From an uncultured Mycoplasmatota bacterium (GTDB lineage Bacteria > Bacillota_I > Bacilli_A > RF39 > UBA660): DNA of 64,000 bases. Positions 53,936 to 60,950 of this stretch are shown here, piece by piece. Under the pieces are notes generated by a model. That model made no database searches and was not told the origin of the DNA. It saw only the letters and a program-made list of their open reading frames with translations. Where the stretch lies: assembly GCA_900546275.1 (NCBI GenBank), contig URCH01000001.1, forward strand, positions 135,918 through 199,917. Direction: 5' to 3'. Each line of letters begins with the position of its first letter. The first letter of the stretch is position 1. The translations under genes and the position numbers were made by a program.

Positions 53936-53973
53936 CTCCTTTACAACTATTAAATCAATGATGTGTAAAGGAG
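53936..53973 (+). promoter_or_regulatory. Hairpin sequestering the ribosome-binding site of the zinc-ribbon gene
   Basis: CTCCTTTACA (53936-53945) pairs perfectly with TGTAAAGGAG (53964-53973) across an 18-base loop. The 3' arm is most of the AAAGGAGG site for the ATG at 53981. Confidence 0.75.
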
Positions 53974-53980
53974 GAAAAGT

Positions 53981-54136
53981 ATGCAAGATAAAACTAAAGC
54001 TTGCAAAGATTGTGGAAAAGAATTTATTTTTACTGTTGGTGAACAAGAATTTTATAAAGAAAAAGGTTTTACTAATGAACCAGTAAGATGTAAAGAATGC
54101 AGAGATAAAAGAAAAGCAGAAAAAATGTCTAAATAG
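53981..54136 (+). CDS. Small zinc-ribbon protein
   Basis: A 51-residue protein with paired Cys motifs CKDCGKEF near residue 8 and CKECRDKRK near 37, and a Lys-rich end. It matches the probable zinc-ribbon family found in many Firmicutes (E-x-F-Y-x-x-K-G-F-x-N-E-P-x-R-C core). Function unknown; RNA or DNA binding is plausible. Strong AAAGGAGG site, but held in a perfect 10-bp hairpin, so expression may depend on temperature or a trans-acting factor. Confidence 0.85.
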   Translation: MQDKTKACKDCGKEFIFTVGEQEFYKEKGFTNEPVRCKECRDKRKAEKMSK

Positions 54137-54158
54137 GATTTTTATCCTATTTTTTTTG
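54131..54158 (+). terminator. Zinc-ribbon gene terminator
   Basis: AAATAGGAT, TTTT, ATCCTATTT and T run; overlaps the stop of the facing lipoprotein gene. Confidence 0.85.
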
Positions 54159-54836
54159 ATAGATTTTTTCTTTAAACTTAAGTACTTCGTTTTCATAATA
54201 AGGAATTATTTCAACAACATAATTATATTTGTTTGAAAAAGTTATTTTAATATTTGAAAAATCATTGTTTCTAATAACAATATTTTTTTTGTCAATTTTT
54301 TCATTAAAGTATATTAAATTAATTTCGCTATATTTGTTATTATCTGTTTCAATTTCATTTATTGTAAAATTATAAATTTCATCATTTATATTTATTATTA
54401 AATAATTATCAGATTTATCAATTTTAATTATTTCATCATTTTCATTTGCATTATAATTTTGTATATTTGTAATACTATAAAATTTATTATTATATTTTTT
54501 TTCTAAATCTTCTAGATTATTTAGTATGTCCTCTACTTTTTTGATATTAGTAGAACAGTACATATTATTATCAAAAAATTCCATATAATAATTATTAGAA
54601 ATATATATATTATATAAGTTATTATTAGTTATGATTTGTAAGTTTTTTCCTTCAACTGATTTATTTTTATGACATTTGAAATTTAGTTTTAATAAATCAT
54701 TTTTAATTATATTGTAATCTTCATTTATAAATACAGTATCATTATATTTAATTAAATTTATATTATCTAATTCAAGTTTTTTATTAGAACATCCCGTCAT
54801 TGTTAATAAAAACATTATTATAAATATATATTTCAT
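54147..54836 (-). CDS. Lipoprotein of unknown function
   Basis: A 229-residue protein with a lipoprotein signal (lipobox LTMTGCSN, Cys near 16) and a body very rich in Asn, Ile, Lys and Tyr. I see no recognisable domain. The last codons share a hairpin with the facing zinc-ribbon gene. It is 62 bp downstream of the cotJC stop on the same strand only in the sense that cotJC is upstream with a weak terminator between, so joint transcription with the cotJ genes is uncertain. Start has GAGGTGAT. Confidence 0.7.
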   Translation of the reverse strand: MKYIFIIMFLLTMTGCSNKKLELDNINLIKYNDTVFINEDYNIIKNDLLKLNFKCHKNKSVEGKNLQIITNNNLYNIYISNNYYMEFFDNNMYCSTNIKKVEDILNNLEDLEKKYNNKFYSITNIQNYNANENDEIIKIDKSDNYLIININDEIYNFTINEIETDNNKYSEINLIYFNEKIDKKNIVIRNNDFSNIKITFSNKYNYVVEIIPYYENEVLKFKEKIYQKK

Positions 54837-54871
54837 ATTATCACCTCGTATATATTATGAGTAAAAAAAAT

Positions 54872-54898
54872 AAAAAAAATACTTGGAATACCAAGCAT
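54872..54898 (-). terminator. Candidate cotJC terminator
   Basis: Minus-strand CTTGG/CCAAG stem (54882-54895) with flanking pairs and a T8 run (54879-54872). Confidence 0.6.
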
Positions 54899-55456
54899 TT
54901 AAATTTTATTTTCTAAGTAGTAATTTCTTAATTCTTTAAATCTTTGATAATGAATTATTTCTCTTTGACGTAAGAAAGATAAAGGACCTAATACATCTGG
55001 ATCATTAGTTAAATCCATTAAATGTTCATATGTAGCTCTAGCTCTTTGTTCAGATGCCATATCTGACTCTAAGTCAGCAATATAATCCCCAGTCGTTGCT
55101 ATATAAGCACTTGTAAATGGTATTCCATTTGGATCTGCTGGAAATAATGCATGGTTAAATTGAGTAAAGTGTCCTCCAAGACCTGCTTTATCCAATTCTT
55201 CGATAGTTGCACCTTCCATTAATTGAAATGCCATTGTAGATATCATTTCTACGTGTCCAAGTTCTTCGGTACCAATATCAGTTAAAAGTGCTTTACCTTT
55301 TTCATCTGGCATTGTATATCTTTGATTTAAATATTGTAATGCAGCAGATAGTTCACCATATGGCCCTCCATATTGAGCTAATAAATATTTTGCAAGTTTT
55401 AAATCCTTATTTCTTATATTTATAGGATATTCTAACTTTTTTTCATATTTCCACAT
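54899..55456 (-). CDS. cotJC: Spore coat protein CotJC, manganese-catalase-like
   Basis: A 185-residue four-helix ferritin-like protein. It starts MWKYEKKLEYPINI and has the metal motif GTEELGHVEMIST near residues 62-74, GGPYGELSAALQYLNQRY near 30-47 and the second metal helix SEQRARATYEHL. These are the Mn-catalase ligands as found in CotJC. Expected in the mother cell under sigma-E. Ten bp downstream of cotJAB. Confidence 0.93.
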   Translation of the reverse strand: MWKYEKKLEYPINIRNKDLKLAKYLLAQYGGPYGELSAALQYLNQRYTMPDEKGKALLTDIGTEELGHVEMISTMAFQLMEGATIEELDKAGLGGHFTQFNHALFPADPNGIPFTSAYIATTGDYIADLESDMASEQRARATYEHLMDLTNDPDVLGPLSFLRQREIIHYQRFKELRNYYLENKI

Positions 55457-55466
55457 ATTTTACCTC

Positions 55467-55904
55467 CTATTTCTTTTCCCATGGCCAAGGTGCATTATCC
55501 CAAGCCCAAGGAAATGTATTTAATGAATTACTAGTTAATTCTAATGGACCATATTTGCTTTCGTATTTTTTTGTGTATTCATCAGCTTGCATTCTATATT
55601 GATTGAAAAGTTCTAATGCCCCTCTATCATTTGGATAAACATCTAAATAAAGATTTAAATCAATCATAGCAAATGTTAATGCATCTACATAAGTTAATAA
55701 TTCTGCTTGTTCATTCATTGGAGTTATTTCAAGTGGTTTATTTAGTTTATAACTATTGTATAGTTCAGGAAACATGTTTCCTCTTATAAATCCATTATAT
55801 GGATCATAAATTTGTTTATCTTGAATATTTTGATCATACAAAGGTTGATTATAATTATTATTTGCATAATTATAATAATCTTTAGTCATATTGTACGTAT
55901 TCAT
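55467..55904 (-). CDS. cotJB: CotJA-CotJB fusion spore coat protein
   Basis: Start at the ATG at 55904 (MNTYNMTKDYYNYAN), with AAGGAGG upstream. In 145 residues the middle (about 34-63, YNGFIRGNMFPELYNSY) carries the CotJA core, and residues about 66-145 are CotJB: ELLTYVDALTFAMIDLNLYLDVYPND, YESKYGPL and the Trp-rich end WAWDNAPWPWE. Bacillus encodes CotJA (about 82 aa) and CotJB (about 87 aa) separately. The first 30 residues are Asn/Tyr-rich. Confidence 0.85.
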   Translation of the reverse strand: MNTYNMTKDYYNYANNNYNQPLYDQNIQDKQIYDPYNGFIRGNMFPELYNSYKLNKPLEITPMNEQAELLTYVDALTFAMIDLNLYLDVYPNDRGALELFNQYRMQADEYTKKYESKYGPLELTSNSLNTFPWAWDNAPWPWEKK

Positions 55905-55987
55905 TATTTCCTCCTTCAATTTATTGTATGGAATTGGTTATTTAGTGTATAGGTTATTGTCTAATTAATATTTTTTTTATAAAACCC

Positions 55988-56016
55988 TTGTAAAATGTAA
56001 AAAAAATTGTTAAAAT
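55988..56016 (+). promoter_or_regulatory. tRNA-His promoter
   Basis: TTGTAA (55988-55993), 17-bp spacer, TAAAAT (56011-56016), about 38 bp before the mature tRNA. Confidence 0.65.
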
Positions 56017-56054
56017 AGTGTCTGTACAAGTTGAATTGTACAAGTATGAGCATG

Positions 56055-56130
56055 GCGAGTATGGTGAAGGGGTTAACACGGCGGATTGTGGTTCCGTTAT
56101 GCTAGGGTTCGAATCCCTATACTCGCCCCA
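56055..56130 (+). tRNA. tRNA-His (GTG)
   Basis: Acceptor GCGAGTA pairs with TACTCGC; D arm GTG/CAC, anticodon stem GCGGA/TCCGT with loop TTGTGGT, anticodon GTG, T arm AGGG/CCCT around TTCGAAT. Encoded CCA at 56128-56130. The base before the acceptor (56054) is G and the discriminator is C, forming the G(-1):C73 pair specific to tRNA-His. Confidence 0.95.
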
Positions 56131-56146
56131 TATTTTGAAATTAATT

Positions 56147-56172
56147 CAGACTATTTATAGTCTGTTTTTTTT
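56147..56172 (+). terminator. tRNA-His terminator
   Basis: CAGACTAT, TT, ATAGTCTG, T8. The T run is the insertion point of the IS. Confidence 0.85.
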
Positions 56173-56240
56173 GATTAGTGTAAAGAGTTTTGGGGATTTT
56201 CAATTAATTCTTAAGACTCTTTTATTATGTAATTATATTA

Positions 56241-57056
56241 TTATATATATTTAATTGCATTTGGAGTAAATAATTTATCTTTATAATAATGTATAAATTG
56301 TTTATATTTATCAAAGATATCATAGTTTAAATGCTCAATAGAAATACTTTTAATTTTTGTTGAATTAAAGTTATTAAAAAATAATTTTTTAATATTTTGA
56401 CCATTTATATTATTTACTCTTAAATCTAATATTTTTTCTATCATTATATGGGAATAACCTTTAGGTCTGGAAGAAGTTAAACAAGCAATATTATGTGATA
56501 TTTGAGATTCCATAGGGCAACTCATTTTATATTTATATAAGTTTTGAATTACTTTCCAATTGGATATAATATATTCATATTTTTTATTAATTGTATCTTC
56601 ACGTTTAGGATTATTATTTCTAATAAAATCAACAAGAGTGTTAAAAGACTTTTTATTATTTTCTAATATAAATTTTAATAAATATGCTTCATAATTTTGT
56701 GACATAGCTAAATTGTGAAGAGCTTGTTTAAAATGAAATTTATCTAAACAAAATATCACATCAATATCTTTATTAAATTTATAGTGCTGAGGAAGATCTT
56801 TAATCCATTTGGCACCATCACCCATAACAAAAATACGTTTAATTTTATCTGTATCATAAACATTATTAATATAATCTAAAGATTTATCAATAATGTTTTT
56901 AGTAGGAGAAGCAAATACTTTCTTATTTTTTAAGTATCTTCTTTTGCCATCTTTATTGTAACCATCAAATATTACAATGCTTTTAGTCATAACTTTTTTA
57001 TCACGATCGTTCTTTTTATGTTTAGAACCATCTTTTTTCTTTGAGTAGAAATCCAT
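56241..57056 (-). CDS. ISLre2 transposase, C-terminal frame
   Basis: Continues the transposase in the -1 frame relative to its N-terminal part. It has KRIFVMGDGAKWIKDLP near residue 73 and DVIFCLDKFHFKQAL near 98-112, the conserved ISLre2 (UPF0236) catalytic core. The ATG at 57056 has no ribosome-binding site and lies inside the other frame, so this part is probably reached by frameshifting or is the remnant of a disrupted gene. Joined at 57032-57038 the full protein would be about 473 residues, normal for the family. Confidence 0.8.
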   Translation of the reverse strand: MDFYSKKKDGSKHKKNDRDKKVMTKSIVIFDGYNKDGKRRYLKNKKVFASPTKNIIDKSLDYINNVYDTDKIKRIFVMGDGAKWIKDLPQHYKFNKDIDVIFCLDKFHFKQALHNLAMSQNYEAYLLKFILENNKKSFNTLVDFIRNNNPKREDTINKKYEYIISNWKVIQNLYKYKMSCPMESQISHNIACLTSSRPKGYSHIMIEKILDLRVNNINGQNIKKLFFNNFNSTKIKSISIEHLNYDIFDKYKQFIHYYKDKLFTPNAIKYI

Positions 57057-57661
57057 TTTTCATCAGCTATTATATATAGTTCCTCAGGAGTATCAAGTTC
57101 GGCATTTATTTCTTTGGAAAGGAGTGAATTAAGAATTATATTTCTAGCTGATTGACGTGACAAGTATTTAGTTTTTTTATTTAAAGAAACACGATTACCA
57201 ATTAATTCATTAATATCACGACAAGCTTTAGAAATAGAATCCTCAGAAGCTTTTTCAATTACTAAAGCTTGAATATAAGGATCAAAATACTGATATTTTT
57301 TAAGACCTAATTTTCTATCAACATAACAAAATGATTTGTTATTTAATTTACTTTTAAAGAAGTGTCTTTTAATTGTGATTTCACCAAATATAGTAAGTAT
57401 AGTTCTTTCACAATAATCTTTAATATCATATTTTCGCTTTCTTTCATAGGAATTAGTATACTCCTTGTCTAGATTTTCAATGTATGATTGAATAGCTAAA
57501 ATAATGCTTTTATTAATAACTTCATCGAAGGATTTAATCAAATTAATATAATTATTAACATTATCTATAGAATTAATCGCGAGGTTAACAGTAGCTTTAG
57601 AAATTTCATTAATTATTAAATTTTTAATCATTTCATTATAATTTTGTGATATACTAGTCAT
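56987..57661 (-). CDS. ISLre2 transposase, N-terminal frame
   Basis: The 224-residue ORF starts at 57661 with GGAGG in front. It carries the family motifs FGEITIKRHFF near residue 90, YVDRKLGLKKYQYFDPYIQ near 112-130 and the acidic LYIIADEKWIS near 192-202. It runs out of frame after a heptamer A AAA AAG (57038-57032); the last 14 residues after it have no family match. Either programmed -1 frameshifting or a one-base change in the A6 run explains this. Confidence 0.8.
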   Translation of the reverse strand: MTSISQNYNEMIKNLIINEISKATVNLAINSIDNVNNYINLIKSFDEVINKSIILAIQSYIENLDKEYTNSYERKRKYDIKDYCERTILTIFGEITIKRHFFKSKLNNKSFCYVDRKLGLKKYQYFDPYIQALVIEKASEDSISKACRDINELIGNRVSLNKKTKYLSRQSARNIILNSLLSKEINAELDTPEELYIIADEKWISTQRKKMVLNIKRTIVIKKL

Positions 57662-57766
57662 ATGGAAGACCTCCTTGAATGTTTTCGTTAATTAAATTTT
57701 ATCAAGGGTCTTCCTTTTTGTATACTTCTCCCCAAACCATTTTACGCTATCTTTTTTTGTTAAAAT

Positions 57767-57795
57767 TTGACAAATAGTATATATGCTGATAGAAT
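57767..57795 (+). promoter_or_regulatory. Promoter of the gene at 57824
   Basis: TTGACA (57767-57772), 17-bp spacer, TAGAAT (57790-57795), immediately beyond the IS right end. Confidence 0.8.
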
Positions 57796-57823
57796 ATGAG
57801 GCGATATTTTAAAGGGGGATATT

Positions 57824-58606
57824 ATGGATAAACTAGATTTAAATGAAAAAACAAAATTAAGACCAAGAGTTGTTTCATTTATGATTGATGAAGCAAATGA
57901 AGACATAAAATTTGAAAATGGCATAGCTGCAATAAAAATTAAAATTCTTGCTTTAAGTTTTGATGAAAATTGTACATATAGTTGTGCTGGAATAATAGAC
58001 GAGAAATTTAAAGAAATATTTAATGATTCAACAGAAATAGGTCAAAATTTAATGTTTTTAAATAAAAATAAAGACTTAATTAGAGTAGATGCAGAAAACT
58101 TTATTTCAATAAGAGAATATAACGATTATGATGGTTACCACAAATACTCAAATCACATAAGAATAAAAGATAAAATAGCTACTTATATTAATAAAAATTT
58201 ACCTGTAGCAACCAAAACGTTTAATCCAGAAGTATTTATATGTGATAATCAGTTATATAGTGCGAAGTTAGGTAAATATATCACAAGAAAATATACAAAA
58301 ATTGAATCTTTAGAGCCAAGATACGATGGTGATTACAGATACTTAGTAATAGATAAAATAAATTCAAAAACAGAAGAAGTAAATAATCCAGAAATAGAAA
58401 CAGATTCATTAAATGATACCTTTATATTTGAAATTAATGAAAATGATGAAATAATATCAGGAATATATTCAAAACTAAATTTAGACTGGTATACAAATTT
58501 AAAAATCGGAAAAAATTATACATATGACGAAATAAGAGATCAAAGATTAGAAGAACTAAATACTTCATTAGAAATAGGTAAAAAATGCTTGCAAAAAATA
58601 GGATAG
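57824..58606 (+). CDS. Unrecognised protein
   Basis: 260 residues, acidic, without membrane segments or signal peptide. GGGGGA precedes the ATG and a good promoter lies upstream, so it is expressed. Predicted mostly beta-strand by its alternating pattern; segments EYNDYDGYHKYSNHI near residue 103 and YDGDYRYLVIDK near 174 are aromatic-rich. I know no family. It lies alone between the IS and a helicase gene with its own perfect palindromic terminator. Confidence 0.7.
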   Translation: MDKLDLNEKTKLRPRVVSFMIDEANEDIKFENGIAAIKIKILALSFDENCTYSCAGIIDEKFKEIFNDSTEIGQNLMFLNKNKDLIRVDAENFISIREYNDYDGYHKYSNHIRIKDKIATYINKNLPVATKTFNPEVFICDNQLYSAKLGKYITRKYTKIESLEPRYDGDYRYLVIDKINSKTEEVNNPEIETDSLNDTFIFEINENDEIISGIYSKLNLDWYTNLKIGKNYTYDEIRDQRLEELNTSLEIGKKCLQKIG

Positions 58607-58635
58607 TTTAAAAATAAAAGATATATATATTATAG

Positions 58636-58660
58636 AACTAGTACATGTACTAGTTTTTTT
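58636..58660 (+). terminator. Perfect-palindrome terminator
   Basis: AACTAGTACA/TGTACTAGTT (58636-58655), then T. Confidence 0.88.
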
Positions 58661-58673
58661 GTGAGGTGAAAAT

Positions 58674-60857
58674 ATGGATTATACAAAAAAAATACTAAGT
58701 AAAGATAAATATATATCTAGAAAAGAATTAACAAAATTAGTAAACAATTTAAAACTCAAGGGAATAATTTTAGATAATGAAAAATTATTAACTATGGTTA
58801 AGTATCATAATGACAAATTTATAATAAAAAAACAAAAAGAATATAAAAATTATTTTGAACATATATTTGATGAAGTTGATCCAAATATAAAATTAGATGA
58901 AGAACAAATTAAAACAATATTAACCGATCAGGATTATTGTCTTGTGGTGGCAGGTGCAGGAAGTGGAAAAACGACTACCATGTCTGCAAAAGTTAAATAT
59001 TTAATAGAAAAACAAAACGTAAATCCTAATAACATAATAATTATGTCATTTACAAAAAAAGCAACTGAAGAATTGGAAGATAGAATTAATAAACAATTTA
59101 AATTAGGTGCAAAAGTAACGACATTTCACAGATTAGGAATGGAGATAATAAAAAAAAGTTATAAAAAATCTATAAAAGTTATAACAGAAGAGCAAAAACA
59201 ACAAATACTAAAAGATTTTATTGTGGAAAACTTATTTTATGATAAAAAGCTTTTAAAAAAAATAAATGACGCTTTTTGTAACTATTTGTTATTTGATAGA
59301 AAAGTAAAAAAATACAAAACATTTGATGATTATTATATATATTATATAAAAAAAATATATAAACAAAATAAGACAAATATAAATGAATATAATGAAAAAA
59401 TAATTAAAGAAAAAATGTTAAACCATACTGCAATAAATAATCAAGAGTATAATGAAAAAACCAAGATATTAATTTCCAATTTTTTATTTAAATTAAATAT
59501 CCCTTATTACGACAAAAAAAGTTTTCCACATAAAAATAAATTCATGACAATAGAAAATAAAGATAATACTAGTTTTTTTACATTAAATGATGAATTATAC
59601 TATGAAGAAATAAAAAAAATAGGTTATTCTTTTAAAAAGAATATACAAGAAATATTTGATAACAAGAAAGTATATAATAAATTTGAAAAAAAATTAATAA
59701 AAAGTTGTAGTTTTAAAGAAAAAACAGATAAAGAAATTTTTACAGAACTTATGAATTATAAAAAAGAAGACTTATTTTCAAGATTTGTATCGCTTTCAAT
59801 TAACTTTATATCACGGTTCAAAGAAAAAAACTACACAATAAATGATATAGATATAATATATAAAAAAATAAAAGATACACATTTGAAACAACAACTTAAA
59901 TATATAAAATTAGTAATAAATTATTATAATGATTATTTAAAAAAAAATAATTTGATTGATTTTGAAGATATGATAAATTATGCATATGATACCATAGAAA
60001 ACTATAAAAAAATCAACAAAAATGTAAATTATGATTACATTATAATAGATGAATACCAAGATGTTTCTAAACAAAAATACAAATTTATAAAAAAGCTTTC
60101 AGATTTATATGAAGCTAAAATACTTGCTGTAGGTGATGATTGGCAATCAATATTTGAATTCTCTGGTTCTGAAGTTTCAATATTTACCAATTTTTTTAAT
60201 ATGATGGGGTATGGTGAAATATTAAAAATAACTAATACATATAGAAATAGTCAAGAACTCATAGATGTAGCAGGAAATTTTATTTTAAAAAATAAAAATC
60301 AAATTCAAAAACAACTAAAATCAAATAAACATATAGAAAATCCAATAGAAATACACTATTATAATGATGAAAATATAAATGAAAAAGTTGATTTAATTAT
60401 AGAAATATTAAAAAAAATTTATATTAAAAATAATAAATCAAAAATATTATTAATGGGAAGATACAATGATGATATCAATTTTCTTATAGAAAGTAATAAA
60501 TTTATAAAAACAGAAAATAATAAAATAGTTTTAAAAAAAAATAAAGATATTTCTATAACATTTTTAACTGCTCATGCTTCAAAAGGTTTGGGATTTGATG
60601 AAGTAATAATAATTAACGCACTAAATTGTAAAAAAGGATTTCCAAGTAAAAAAGAAAATGACCCTATAATAAGTATTTTTGATAGTAAAGATAAAAATAC
60701 TAAAATTAATTTTCCGGAAGAAAGAAGGTTATTTTATGTAGCGCTCACACGAACAAAAAATAAAGTTTATATAATATCACCTAAAAACAATCCATCAGAA
60801 TTTATAACAGAAATAAGAAAAGAAAAAAGTGTAATAGAAAGATTTAATACAATTTAA
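58674..60857 (+). CDS. UvrD/Rep-superfamily DNA helicase (helicase IV-like)
   Basis: A 727-residue SF1A helicase with all motifs: AGAGSGKTTT near residue 94, MSFTKKATEEL near 120, TFHRLG near 144, IIDEYQDVSKQ near 461, GDDWQSIFEFSG near 486, ITNTYRNSQEL, ITFLTAHASKGLGFDEVII near 634 and FYVALTRTK near 690. GDDWQSI and the N-terminal region of about 85 residues ahead of motif I point to HelD/helicase IV rather than PcrA or AddA. The Lys/Asn-rich insert at about 210-440 is long. Confidence 0.88.
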   Translation: MDYTKKILSKDKYISRKELTKLVNNLKLKGIILDNEKLLTMVKYHNDKFIIKKQKEYKNYFEHIFDEVDPNIKLDEEQIKTILTDQDYCLVVAGAGSGKTTTMSAKVKYLIEKQNVNPNNIIIMSFTKKATEELEDRINKQFKLGAKVTTFHRLGMEIIKKSYKKSIKVITEEQKQQILKDFIVENLFYDKKLLKKINDAFCNYLLFDRKVKKYKTFDDYYIYYIKKIYKQNKTNINEYNEKIIKEKMLNHTAINNQEYNEKTKILISNFLFKLNIPYYDKKSFPHKNKFMTIENKDNTSFFTLNDELYYEEIKKIGYSFKKNIQEIFDNKKVYNKFEKKLIKSCSFKEKTDKEIFTELMNYKKEDLFSRFVSLSINFISRFKEKNYTINDIDIIYKKIKDTHLKQQLKYIKLVINYYNDYLKKNNLIDFEDMINYAYDTIENYKKINKNVNYDYIIIDEYQDVSKQKYKFIKKLSDLYEAKILAVGDDWQSIFEFSGSEVSIFTNFFNMMGYGEILKITNTYRNSQELIDVAGNFILKNKNQIQKQLKSNKHIENPIEIHYYNDENINEKVDLIIEILKKIYIKNNKSKILLMGRYNDDINFLIESNKFIKTENNKIVLKKNKDISITFLTAHASKGLGFDEVIIINALNCKKGFPSKKENDPIISIFDSKDKNTKINFPEERRLFYVALTRTKNKVYIISPKNNPSEFITEIRKEKSVIERFNTI

Positions 60858-60861
60858 TAGT

Positions 60862-60898
60862 AAAAAAGTGTATAACAGAATATACTTTTTTTCTTTTT
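60862..60898 (+). terminator. Candidate helicase-gene terminator
   Basis: AAAAAAGTGTATA pairs imperfectly with TATACTTTTTTT. Confidence 0.55.
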
Positions 60899-60950
60899 TT
60901 AGTAAGATTATTAAATTTTATTATATAATAAAAATAGTGAGGTAGATAAA

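Larger units (their letters stand above)
56174..57751 (-). mobile_element. ISLre2-family insertion sequence
   Basis: About 1578 bp. Imperfect terminal inverted repeats: left TAGTGTAAAGAGTTTTGGGG (from 56176) and, on the complement of the right end, TAGCGTAAAATGGTTTGGGG (from 57749), 16 of 20 identical. The element is flanked by the 8-bp direct repeat TTTTTTTG (56166-56173 and 57752-57759), the likely target duplication within the T run of the tRNA-His terminator. It encodes one transposase in two overlapping frames. Confidence 0.82.

Noticed and set aside
56018..56254. A 78-codon open frame across the tRNA-His gene
   Set aside because: It is the tRNA read as protein plus its terminator; no ribosome-binding site and no family match.
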